Of a stretch of 64,000 nucleotides of DNA, positions 56,322-63,637 are shown piece by piece (the stretch's first letter is position 1; each line of letters opens with the position of its first letter). Origin of the DNA: an uncultured Bacteroidaceae bacterium (GTDB lineage: Bacteria; Bacteroidota; Bacteroidia; Bacteroidales; Bacteroidaceae); the NCBI GenBank assembly GCA_905233765.1, contig CAJOCU010000004.1, positions 1 to 64,000 on the forward strand, read 5' to 3'. The position numbers and the translations under genes are program-made. Under the pieces are notes generated by a model. It worked only from the letters and a program-made list of their open reading frames with translations, made no database searches and had not been told where the DNA came from.

Positions 56322-56900
56322 TTAGAACGGAATATAAACGACGGCGAGAATCTTGGCGGCTTTGCCGGTGGCACCGTGGACGTGGTGCTCCACGATGGAG
56401 TCATAGAAGATGCTGTCGCCTTCGCCCAGCGTGTAAGCGGTTTTGCCATAGGAAATCTCCACCTCGCCGGAGAGGACATAGATGAACTCCTCGCCCTCGT
56501 GGGCCGACAGCTTGAAGTTCTTCTCCTCGGAGGGCTGGATGTCAATGACGAAAGGCTCCATGTGGCGCCCGGCCTTCTGTTTGGCCAGCGAGTGGTACTC
56601 CATGTTCTTGCGGGCATCGACGGCATCGTTGGAGAAGCTGATGCTGCCTGTGCGCTCAGCAGCGCGGCACACCACGGGACCCAACTCATCGCTGTCATCG
56701 AGGAACGTTCCCAGACGCACACCCAAGGCACGCGCAATCTTGATCAGCGGGCCCAGCGAGGGCAGGAACTGGTCATTCTCAATGGATTGGATTTGTTCGA
56801 CCGAGAGACCGCTACGTTCGGCAATCTCCTCAACAGAGATGTTCTTCGTCTCCCGAAGGCCTTTAATCTTGTTACCTACAACAGAGTGATGAGTGGACAT
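56322..56900 (-). CDS. XRE-family regulator with C-terminal cupin domain
   Basis: The 192-residue protein has an N-terminal helix-turn-helix (about 12-66; GLRETKNISVEEIAERSGLS, VEQIQSIENDQF) and a C-terminal cupin (about 115-192; EFIYVLSGEVEISYGKTAYT, DSIFYDSIVEHHVHG). Such two-domain regulators bind a small ligand in the cupin and often control an adjacent catabolic enzyme. The start is ATG 56900; upstream in-frame codons run into the -7 box. It precedes the acyl-CoA synthetase by 3 bases. Confidence 0.93.
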   Translation of the reverse strand: MSTHHSVVGNKIKGLRETKNISVEEIAERSGLSVEQIQSIENDQFLPSLGPLIKIARALGVRLGTFLDDSDELGPVVCRAAERTGSISFSNDAVDARKNMEYHSLAKQKAGRHMEPFVIDIQPSEEKNFKLSAHEGEEFIYVLSGEVEISYGKTAYTLGEGDSIFYDSIVEHHVHGATGKAAKILAVVYIPF

Positions 56901-56940
56901 AAGACTGAAGATTTTGATGTTAACGCTTGTGTTTCGGGCG

Positions 56941-56948
56941 CAAAGGTA
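56941..56948 (-). promoter_or_regulatory. -7 box for the regulator-synthetase operon
   Basis: Minus-strand TACCTTTG, 40 bases before ATG 56900. No good -33 TTG is visible, which would fit an activated or repressed promoter. Confidence 0.55.
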
Positions 56949-56973
56949 CACTTTTCTACGGAAACAGCGGCAC

Positions 56974-56996
56974 ATTGGTGACTTTTTTTCACCAAT
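56974..56996. promoter_or_regulatory. Palindrome upstream of the cupin regulator
   Basis: ATTGGTGA (56974-56981) and TCACCAAT (56989-56996) form a perfect inverted repeat with a T-rich 7-base spacer, starting 26 bases upstream of the -7 box. It may be an operator for the regulator or a weak terminator for pyrD, which ends 30 bases away. Confidence 0.5.
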
Positions 56997-57025
56997 ACAC
57001 CTGAAAAACCGACGAATGTCAAGCC

Positions 57026-57940
57026 TTAATGCGCTGCTCCTATCAAATCGTGCACGCTGGCGATGCCGTGCCGCTGGAGATAGTCCTCGATGCCGCGGAC
57101 GACTTTCACCGTCACGGCAGGGTCGATGAAGTTGGCCGTGCCGATCTCGATGGCGGTGGCCCCGGCGAGGATGAACTCGATGGCATCGGTGGCGTTCATG
57201 ATACCGCCTAAGCCCACGATGGGAATCTTCACGGCATCATAGACCTGCCATACCATGCGCAGTGCCACGGGCTTCACGGCAGGGCCGGAGAGTCCGCCCG
57301 TGCCGATGCTGAGGACGGGCTTGCGGCGTTCGGCATCGATGGCCATTCCCATGAGCGTGTTGATGAGCGAGACGGCATCGGCACCCTCGGCCTCCACGGC
57401 GCGGGCGATGTCGGCGATGCTGGTCACATTGGGTGAGAGTTTCACTATCAGGGTCTTGGGATAGACGGCACGGACGGCACGGACCACGCTGGCAGCGCCC
57501 TCACAGGTGACGCCGAAGGCCATGCCGCCCTGCTTCACGTTGGGGCATGAGATGTTGAGTTCGATGGCGGGGATGTCATCGAGCTCCGCGATGCGACGGG
57601 CACATTCGGCATAGGTCTCCACGCTGTGGCCGCTGACGTTGACGAGCACGGCGGTGTCCAGTTTCCGCACCTCGGGGTAGATGTGCTCGCAGAAGTAATC
57701 CACGCCCTTGTTCTGCAGCCCCACGCAGTTGAGCATCCCCTGTGCGGTCTCTGCCATGCGAGGATACGGATTGCCCTCGCGCGGCTCCAACGTGGTGCCC
57801 TTGACGATGATGCCGCCCAGCTGCGACAAATCCACGAAGTCAGCGAACTCCAGGCCGTAGCCGAACGTGCCGGAAGCGGTCAGAACGGGGTTCTTCAAGT
57901 TCAGGGAGCCTATTCTTGTTCTTAAATCAATCTTTTCCAT
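57026..57940 (-). CDS. pyrD: Dihydroorotate dehydrogenase, class 1B catalytic subunit
   Basis: The 304-residue FMN enzyme oxidises dihydroorotate to orotate in pyrimidine synthesis. Motifs are [36 protein letters not shown], the catalytic Cys in ELNISCPNV, and [20 protein letters not shown] with AIEIGTANF for FMN binding. The active-site Cys and the adjacent pyrK define class 1B, which uses NAD+ through PyrK. The start is ATG 57940, overlapping the pyrK stop by one base (TAATG); a GTG two codons upstream is less likely. Confidence 0.97.
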   Translation of the reverse strand: MEKIDLRTRIGSLNLKNPVLTASGTFGYGLEFADFVDLSQLGGIIVKGTTLEPREGNPYPRMAETAQGMLNCVGLQNKGVDYFCEHIYPEVRKLDTAVLVNVSGHSVETYAECARRIAELDDIPAIELNISCPNVKQGGMAFGVTCEGAASVVRAVRAVYPKTLIVKLSPNVTSIADIARAVEAEGADAVSLINTLMGMAIDAERRKPVLSIGTGGLSGPAVKPVALRMVWQVYDAVKIPIVGLGGIMNATDAIEFILAGATAIEIGTANFIDPAVTVKVVRGIEDYLQRHGIASVHDLIGAAH

Positions 57941-58707
57941 TACCACTTCAATTTTTCAACGTTAAACACCGGCCCCTCCTTGCACACACAGAGATGCCCG
58001 TCCACGGTGTCCTCGACACAGCAGAGACAGGCGCCAAGGCCGCAGGCCATCAGGTTCTCGAGCGACGCCTCGCAGGCGATGCCTTTCTCGCGGGCCAGAC
58101 GGGCAACAGCCACCATCATGGGCTTGGGGCCACAGGTGCAGATGCGCTCGAAGCCGTCCTGCTGCCAGATGCTGTGCTGCGTCACGAAACCGCGCTCGCC
58201 GGCACTGCCGTCCTCTGTGGTCAGATAGACATCGCCGAGGGCACGGAAGCGGTCCAGCTGCATCAGGTCATCGGCCGTGCGACCGCCCAGCAGGAATGCG
58301 GGCTTGCTGCCCAGTGTCACCAGCTCCTGACCCAGATACAGCAGCGGTGCCGTGCCTACGCCGCCGCCCACCAGCAGGTAACGACGGTCAGCCTCCATCG
58401 TGAAGCCGTTGCCCAGCGGGGCTACGATGTTCACCACATCGCCCTCCTTGAGCAAGGACATCGCGCGTGTCCCCTCTCCCACCACGTGCACGAGCAGCCA
58501 CAGCTCGTTGGCCGCACGATCCACGAGGTTGATGCTGATGGGACGGCGCAGGAAGGTCTGCGGCGACCCGTCCACGCGCACCTCCACGAACTGCCCCGGC
58601 TGCATCGCGGGCAGCGGAGCCGAGGGGTCGGTGAGTTGCAGCAGCACGTAGCCTGGCCGCGGCTCTGTGATGTGCCGCACGACCAGATCCAAGATATATT
58701 TCTTCAT
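57940..58707 (-). CDS. pyrK: Dihydroorotate dehydrogenase electron-transfer subunit
   Basis: The 255-residue FAD/[2Fe-2S] protein passes electrons from PyrD to NAD+. It has an FAD-binding barrel ([20 protein letters not shown]), a NAD-binding part ([29 protein letters not shown]) and a C-terminal cluster (four Cys within [20 protein letters not shown]). The start is ATG 58707. The in-frame extension upstream passes through the -7 box and is rejected. Confidence 0.97.
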   Translation of the reverse strand: MKKYILDLVVRHITEPRPGYVLLQLTDPSAPLPAMQPGQFVEVRVDGSPQTFLRRPISINLVDRAANELWLLVHVVGEGTRAMSLLKEGDVVNIVAPLGNGFTMEADRRYLLVGGGVGTAPLLYLGQELVTLGSKPAFLLGGRTADDLMQLDRFRALGDVYLTTEDGSAGERGFVTQHSIWQQDGFERICTCGPKPMMVAVARLAREKGIACEASLENLMACGLGACLCCVEDTVDGHLCVCKEGPVFNVEKLKW

Positions 58708-58741
58708 TGTTTCTCTTTGATAAATCTTAATAAGTTGGCCA

Positions 58742-58749
58742 CAAAGGTA
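58742..58749 (-). promoter_or_regulatory. -7 box for pyrK-pyrD
   Basis: Minus-strand TACCTTTG lies 34 bases before ATG 58707. It is divergent from the LolA-like gene promoter. Confidence 0.6.
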
Positions 58750-58800
58750 GTGAAAACTTTCGCGCATATCATCGTTTTCACGTTAAAAAAAGTTAGACTA

Positions 58801-58832
58801 TTGTGCCATTTGCAAACGATAGGCTATCTTTG
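58801..58832 (+). promoter_or_regulatory. Promoter for the LolA-like gene
   Basis: -33 TTG (58801-58803) and -7 TATCTTTG (58825-58832), 21 bases apart. ATG 58880 follows after about 47 nt. Confidence 0.65.
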
Positions 58833-58879
58833 CAGTCTAAATCAACAAAACGCACCTGGTGCAACAAAAACACACTCTT

Positions 58880-59509
58880 ATGCGCAAACTTCTTATCACA
58901 CTTTTTGCCCTTTCGCTACTTTCCCTGAATGGTATGGCCCAAAGCGCCCGTAAGGTGCTGGACACCACCGCATCGCGCCTCACCAAACAAGGCGGCGTAA
59001 TGGCGCAGTTCAAAGCCACGCAATACGACGGCAGCGCCCCCAAAAGCGAGACCACCGGCGACATCCAGATGAACGGCCGCAGCTTCGTCATCTCCACCAA
59101 TGAGCTGACCACCTGGTACGATGGCAAGACCCAATGGAGCATGATGAAGGGCAGCAACGAAGTAAACGTCTCCGAACCCGACGAGGACGACCTCGCAGAG
59201 CTGAATCCCGCCGTGCTGGTGAACATCTACAAACGCGGTTTCAACTACAACATGAAGAAATCCACGTTGCGCAACCGCCCCACCTTCGTCGTACACCTGT
59301 GGCCCAAGTACAAGGGCACCGACTACTCCGATATCCTCATCGACATCGACCAGAGCACCTACAACCCCCTCTGCATCCGCGCCAAGCGCGAGGGCAACTG
59401 GGTTCGGCTTTCCATCCTGACGTTCCAGAACGGTTTCGTGTTCCCCGCCAACACCTTCACCTTCCCCAAACAGAACTATCCCAACGTCGAAGTCATCGAC
59501 CTGCGATAA
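58880..59509 (+). CDS. LolA-like periplasmic lipoprotein carrier
   Basis: The 209-residue protein has a signal peptide (MRKLLITLFALSLLSLNGMA) and a LolA-like beta half-barrel (ARKVLDTTASRLTKQGGVMA, FVISTNELTTWYDGKTQWSM, EVNVSEPDEDDLAELNPAVL). LolA carries lipoproteins from the inner to the outer membrane. Sequence conservation of LolA is weak across phyla, so the assignment rests on this pattern and on length. The start is ATG 58880 rather than the GTG at 58859. A 110-bp repeat array separates it from trxB. Confidence 0.85.
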   Translation: MRKLLITLFALSLLSLNGMAQSARKVLDTTASRLTKQGGVMAQFKATQYDGSAPKSETTGDIQMNGRSFVISTNELTTWYDGKTQWSMMKGSNEVNVSEPDEDDLAELNPAVLVNIYKRGFNYNMKKSTLRNRPTFVVHLWPKYKGTDYSDILIDIDQSTYNPLCIRAKREGNWVRLSILTFQNGFVFPANTFTFPKQNYPNVEVIDLR

Positions 59510-59512
59510 CCC

Positions 59513-59622
59513 TTAAACCCTTGAACTCTTTGAACCCTTAAACCCTTGAACCTCTTGAACCCTTAAACCCTTGAACCTCTTGAACCCTTGAACCCTTGAA
59601 CCTCTTGAACCCTTAAACTCCA
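59513..59622. repeat. 110-bp array of CCCTTGAA/CCCTTAAA/CTCTTGAA units
   Basis: About thirteen 8-9-bp units (CCCTTAAA, CCCTTGAA, CTCTTGAA in varying order) run from the LolA-like stop almost to the trxB ATG. This is the longest uninterrupted example of the interspersed junction repeats in the window. Confidence 0.9.
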
Positions 59623-59626
59623 AACA

Positions 59627-60559
59627 ATGGAACATCATAAGCTCCTCATCCTCGGCAGCGGCCCTGCAGGCTACACGGCTGCCATCTACGCCGGCCGCTC
59701 CGGCCTCACCCCCGTATTGTATGAAGGTCTCCAGCCCGGCGGCCAGCTCACTACCACCACCGAAGTGGAGAACTTCCCCGGTTTCCCCGAGGGCATCGAC
59801 GCCAACGAGCTGATGGACAACCTGCGCAGCCAGGCCGAGCGCTTCGGCTGTCAGTTCCGCTCCGCTATGGCCATCAAGACCGACCTCAGCCAGGCCCCCT
59901 ATCACCTCTGGTTCGACGATGACAGCGAGGTCACCTGCGACGCCCTCATCATCGCCACGGGCGCCAGCGCCAAGTACCTTGGTCTGGCCGATGAAGAGAA
60001 ATACCGCGGACAGGGCGTCTCGGCCTGTGCCACCTGCGACGGGTTCTTCTACCGCAAGAAGACCGTGGCCGTTGTGGGCGGCGGCGATACCGCCTGCGAG
60101 GAGGCCTCCTACCTGGCCGGCCTCGCCTCCAAGGTCTATCTCATCGTACGCAAGCCCTACCTGCGTGCCACACAGATTATGCAGGAGCGCGTATTGAACA
60201 ACCCGAAAATCGAAGTGCTTTTCGAGCATAACACCGTGGGCCTCTTCGGCGAGAACGGCGTAGAAGGAGCACATGTCGTCTATCGCAAGGGCGAGGCCGA
60301 CGAGCGCCGCTATGACATCGCCATCGACGGCTTCTTCCTCGCCATTGGCCATCGGCCCAACTCCGACATCTTCCGTCCGTGGGTGAAGACCGACGAAACA
60401 GGCTACATCCTCACCGAGGGCGACTCGCCCCGCACCGGCATCCCCGGCGTATTCGCCGCCGGCGACGTGGCCGACCCGCACTACCGCCAGGGTGTCGTTG
60501 CTGCCGGCTCGGGCGCCAAAGCAGCCATCGAGGCAGAGCGCTATCTCGCCACTCTTTAA
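59627..60559 (+). CDS. trxB: Thioredoxin-disulfide reductase
   Basis: The 310-residue FAD/NADPH enzyme reduces thioredoxin. It has the FAD-binding LLILGSGPAGYTAAIYAGRS, the redox-active CATC in VSACATCDGFFYRK, the NADPH-binding VAVVGGGDTACEEASYL, and the C-terminal FAD motif GVFAAGDVADPHYRQ. Length is typical of low-molecular-weight TrxB. The start ATG 59627 is preceded only by the repeat array, so its ribosome-binding site and any promoter lie within or before the repeats. Confidence 0.97.
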   Translation: MEHHKLLILGSGPAGYTAAIYAGRSGLTPVLYEGLQPGGQLTTTTEVENFPGFPEGIDANELMDNLRSQAERFGCQFRSAMAIKTDLSQAPYHLWFDDDSEVTCDALIIATGASAKYLGLADEEKYRGQGVSACATCDGFFYRKKTVAVVGGGDTACEEASYLAGLASKVYLIVRKPYLRATQIMQERVLNNPKIEVLFEHNTVGLFGENGVEGAHVVYRKGEADERRYDIAIDGFFLAIGHRPNSDIFRPWVKTDETGYILTEGDSPRTGIPGVFAAGDVADPHYRQGVVAAGSGAKAAIEAERYLATL

Positions 60560-60566
60560 GACAACA

Positions 60567-60597
60567 GATATTCCAGGAGTCCTGCTTCTGGAATATC
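60567..60597 (+). terminator. Hairpin between trxB and the glycosidase gene
   Basis: GATATTCCAG pairs with CTGGAATATC around an 11-base spacer, 7 bases after the trxB stop. Only a short T-run follows, so it is a weak terminator or a 3'-protecting stem. Confidence 0.6.
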
Positions 60598-60624
60598 CGT
60601 TTCTACACTTCACACAAAATAATC

Positions 60625-63036
60625 ATGAAACACCTTTTCTCTTTTCTACTCTTGGGATTGGCAGCTCTTTCCGCCTCCGCCCAACCGGACTTCGGTCAAG
60701 CCCGCCTGCTGAACGATGGCTGGCGGTTCCGTTTGGGTGATGATAGCGCCGCCATTGCGCGCGACTACGACGACCGCCAATGGCAACGCGTACAACTGCC
60801 CCACGACTGGAGCGTCGCACAGCCGATGTCCCCCGACTGCGGTTCCTGCCAGGGCTACCTCCCCGGCGGCATCGGATGGTATCGCCGCACGCTCACGGTG
60901 AGCGCCGACGACCTCGCCGACGGTCGCAAGCTCTACATCTATTTCGAGGGTGTCTATAACCGCTCCTCCGTCTATGTCAACGGTCATCTGCTCGGCTACC
61001 GTCCCAGCGGATTCGCCTCGTTCCTCTACGACCTCACACCGCACCTCCGAGCCGACCAGGAGAATGTTTTGGCCGTGCGCGTTGACCACTCGTGCCAGAA
61101 CGACTCGCGCTGGTACACAGGCTCCGGCATCTATCGTCCCGTGTGGCTCGTCAGTGCTCCAGCCACCCATCTGGCCTTGTGGAGTACGTCTTATAAAGTA
61201 AAGATTCCCAGTGTAAAGAAGGCCGTGATTGAAGTAAAGGTGGAAGCTCCACTCCTCACCCATCCCGTCAGGGAGGGGAACTTTTCACTTGCCATTGAGA
61301 TTCTTGATGCTGACGAAAAAGTCGTCGCCACCAAGCGCAGCCCCCTCCCCGCCGAAGGGGTCGGGGGTGGGTCTTTCTCCATCTCCTCTCCAAAGCTCTG
61401 GACCCTCACCTCGCCCTACCTATATAAGATACGCACGCGCCTGATGGAAGACGACCACGAGGTGGACCGCTCCGAGGTGCCCCTTGGACTGCGAACCACC
61501 GCGTTCTCCCCCGAGAAGGGCTTTGCCCTCAATGGGCAGTGGATGAAGGTCAAGGGCGTCTGCCTGCACGACGATGCCGGAGCCCTCGGCACCGCCGTTC
61601 CCGCTGCCGTGTGGAAGCAGCGCCTGACAGCCCTCAAGCGCCTCGGCGTCAACGCCATCCGCATGAGCCACAACCCACACGCCCCGGCCCTTTACGCACT
61701 CTGCGACACACTCGGTCTGCTCGTCATGGACGAAGCCAGCGACGAATGGGAGTTCCCCAAGCGCAAGTGGCTGAAAGGCTGGAACCAAGGCAAGCCCGGC
61801 TTCGAAGGCACCTACGACTACTTCGAGGAATGGATCGACCGCGACGTAGCCGATATGGTGCGCCGCGACCGCTGCCACCCCAGCATCTTCCTCTGGAGCA
61901 TCGGCAACGAAGTCGATTACCCCAACGATCCCTACTCCCACCCCGTGCTCAACGGCAACGGCAGCGACTTCACACAGCCGGCCTATGGCGGCTACAAACC
62001 CGAGCAGCCCAATGCCGAGCGCATCGGCATCATCGCCCAGCGTCTGGCCAAGATTGTGCGCAGCCTCGATGACTCGCGTGCCGTCACAGGCGCCCTCGCC
62101 GGTGTCGTCATGAGCAATGAGACAGCCTACCCCGAGGCTGTGGACGTCGTGGGCTACAACTACACCGAGAGCCGCTATACCACCGACCATCAGCGCTATC
62201 CGCAGCGCGTCATCTACGGCAGCGAGAACCGCCACGACCTCCCCGCGTGGAAAGCCGTCCGCGACAACGAGCACATCTTCGGACAGTTCCTGTGGACAGG
62301 TATCGACTATCTCGGCGAGAGCGGCCCCTGGCCAGCACGTGGCTCCACCGCAGGGTTGCTGGACCTCGCCGGCAACGTGAAACCCCTCGGGCACTACCGC
62401 GCCGCGCTGTGGGCCGAGCAGCCTGTGTGCTATATCGGCACCACACCCCTCATGCAACCCAATGGTCGTCGCAACCGTAACCGCAACTGGGTCTCCCCCT
62501 ACGCTCCCGCCGTCTGGAACTATGAGGACGGCCAGCGCGTCCGCGTCGTCTGCTACACCAACGCTCCGTCTGCACGTCTGCTGCTGAACAACACTCCCAT
62601 AGGCGGCGACCCCAAGCGCGACGAAGACACCGACATCCTCTACTGGGACATCGACTATCAGTCCGGAACGTTGCGCTGCGAAGCCACCAACGGCGCCACC
62701 TCCACGATCACCACCTGCGGACGTCCTTATGCCCTGCGCGCTACCCTCGACCCCACCGCATCGGCGTCCGGCGACGTCGTCCTCATCCATATCGAGGTCG
62801 TTGACGAAGACGGCAACTTCGTACCGCTGGCCGACAATGACATCACCTGCCACATCGACGGTATCTCACGTCTGCTCGGCTTGGAGAACGGCGACATCAG
62901 CGACACCTCCAACAAAACCGACCGCCACGAACGCGCCCACGCCGGCCGCCTCCTGGCCTACATCACCCGAGGCAACGCCACCATCCGCTTCACCTCTCCC
63001 CTCCTCCGCCCAGCCGAAGTGAGCGTGTCCCATTAG
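60625..63036 (+). CDS. Glycoside hydrolase family 2 (beta-galactosidase-like), secreted
   Basis: The 803-residue protein has a signal peptide (MKHLFSFLLLGLAALSASAQ). The GH2 order follows: sugar-binding jellyroll (about 25-190; LPHDWSVAQPM, GWYRRTLTVS, GVYNRSSVYVNGHLLGYRPS), Ig-like domain, and TIM barrel (about 300-600; VKGVCLHDDAGALG, AIRMSHNPHAPALYALCDTL). The acid/base is Glu429 (SIGNEVDYPND) and the nucleophile Glu534 (YGSENRHDLPAW). C-terminal Ig-like domains (RVVCYTNAPSARLLLNNTPI) complete it. It probably cleaves beta-galactosides or related sugars in the periplasm. No SusCD pair is adjacent, so it is not in a classical polysaccharide-utilisation locus within this window. Confidence 0.93.
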   Translation: MKHLFSFLLLGLAALSASAQPDFGQARLLNDGWRFRLGDDSAAIARDYDDRQWQRVQLPHDWSVAQPMSPDCGSCQGYLPGGIGWYRRTLTVSADDLADGRKLYIYFEGVYNRSSVYVNGHLLGYRPSGFASFLYDLTPHLRADQENVLAVRVDHSCQNDSRWYTGSGIYRPVWLVSAPATHLALWSTSYKVKIPSVKKAVIEVKVEAPLLTHPVREGNFSLAIEILDADEKVVATKRSPLPAEGVGGGSFSISSPKLWTLTSPYLYKIRTRLMEDDHEVDRSEVPLGLRTTAFSPEKGFALNGQWMKVKGVCLHDDAGALGTAVPAAVWKQRLTALKRLGVNAIRMSHNPHAPALYALCDTLGLLVMDEASDEWEFPKRKWLKGWNQGKPGFEGTYDYFEEWIDRDVADMVRRDRCHPSIFLWSIGNEVDYPNDPYSHPVLNGNGSDFTQPAYGGYKPEQPNAERIGIIAQRLAKIVRSLDDSRAVTGALAGVVMSNETAYPEAVDVVGYNYTESRYTTDHQRYPQRVIYGSENRHDLPAWKAVRDNEHIFGQFLWTGIDYLGESGPWPARGSTAGLLDLAGNVKPLGHYRAALWAEQPVCYIGTTPLMQPNGRRNRNRNWVSPYAPAVWNYEDGQRVRVVCYTNAPSARLLLNNTPIGGDPKRDEDTDILYWDIDYQSGTLRCEATNGATSTITTCGRPYALRATLDPTASASGDVVLIHIEVVDEDGNFVPLADNDITCHIDGISRLLGLENGDISDTSNKTDRHERAHAGRLLAYITRGNATIRFTSPLLRPAEVSVSH

Positions 63037-63069
63037 TAGATTTCTACAAAGCTTCAAGCTTTATCATCG

Positions 63070-63255
63070 TTTCTCACAGGTGAGAAAGATTTTTCTCATG
63101 CGTGATAAACTTTTTTCTCACGCGTGATAAAGATTTTTCTCACGTGAGAAAAATTTGTCCCATGCGTGGTACAAAACATAAGACCACGGTCTTACGGCTC
63201 GAGGACCGCGGTCTTATGGCCGGAGGACCATGGTATTCTAATTCAAGGACCGGCC
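63070..63255. repeat. Array of nine palindromes with 21-22-bp spacing
   Basis: Dyad centres fall at 63078.5, 63100.5, 63122.5, 63143.5, 63164.5, 63186.5, 63208.5, 63229.5 and 63251.5. The first five units share TTTCTCA.GnG.TGAnAAA or its TTTGT.CCA variant; unit 4 (63133-63154) is a perfect 22-bp palindrome with core CTCACGTGAG. The last four share a GGACC/GGTCTT core (TAAGACCACGGTCTTA, GACCGCGGTC, ACCATGGT, ACCGGCC). Two more palindromes (GTAGATTTCTAC at 63036-63047, AAAGCTTCAAGCTTT at 63048-63062) precede it out of phase. Confidence 0.85.
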
Positions 63256-63301
63256 TACCCTCCCCCATCCTATTCTGTGTGAATCGTCAAAAAAGCGTTC
63301 C

Positions 63302-63398
63302 AACCTACACCTTTTCACCCAACCTTCACCCGAACCTACACCCACTTATCCATCTCATATTCTGACATTTCACTATCAAAGGTGTAGGTATGTAGGTT
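63302..63398. repeat. AACCTACACC iteron-like repeats with an inverted copy
   Basis: AACCTACACC occurs at 63302-63311 and 63333-63342, with a variant AACCTTCACC between them. GGTGTAGGTATGTAGGTT at 63381-63398 is the inverted counterpart. The elements could form a long-range hairpin or be binding sites. Confidence 0.7.
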
Positions 63399-63495
63399 AT
63401 TTGGAGAAAATTTACGCGCGCGTGTTTCACCCGCGAACCTTATTTATATATTCCCTCCTTTCCGGAGGGTTCGTAGGGTTTTTCGCAAAAGTTTT

Positions 63496-63583
63496 TTCAA
63501 AACAGTTAGCACATGTCACTTTTTTGACTGATTGAAGTGCCCCCAAAAGTTGAACTGTAGTGATATGTGCTAACTATTTTGAA
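63496..63583. mobile_element. 88-bp inverted-repeat element (MITE-like or long hairpin)
   Basis: Two 25-base arms (63496-63520 and 63559-63583; core AGTTAGCACAT/ATGTGCTAACT) match at 23 positions and enclose 38 bases. The loop contains GAAGTGCCCCCAAAAGTTGA, which resembles terminal sequences of IS3-family elements as I remember them. No transposase gene is present. It could be a miniature element, an IS relic, or simply a strong hairpin. Confidence 0.5.
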
Positions 63584-63604
63584 TAAAAAAATTTTTATTT
63601 TGAC

Positions 63605-63633
63605 TTGACATAAAGAAATAATCGCTATCTTTG
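63605..63633 (+). promoter_or_regulatory. Strong promoter for the terminal structured RNA
   Basis: -33 TTG (63605-63607) and -7 TATCTTTG (63626-63633), 18 bases apart, in an AT-rich context. The transcript should begin near 63638-63640, inside the palindrome GTGCCCGAAAGGGCAC (63633-63648). Confidence 0.7.
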
Positions 63634-63637
63634 TGCC

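Larger units (their letters stand above)
63037..63625. other. Gene-free intergenic region after the glycosidase
   Basis: No credible coding frame is present. The interval carries the palindrome array (63070-63255), iteron-like repeats (63302-63398), an alternating ACGCGCGCGTG stretch (63414-63424), a CCTCCTTTCCGGAGG hairpin (63455-63469) and the inverted-repeat element at 63496-63583. It is much more AT-rich than the adjacent gene. Confidence 0.8.

Noticed and set aside
59513-60613. 366-codon minus-strand frame
   Set aside because: It is antisense to trxB, and its C-terminal part is translation of the CCCTTGAA repeat array.
63070-63255. CRISPR array
   Set aside because: The repeating unit is about 22 bp, there are no distinct spacers, each unit is itself palindromic, and no cas gene is near.
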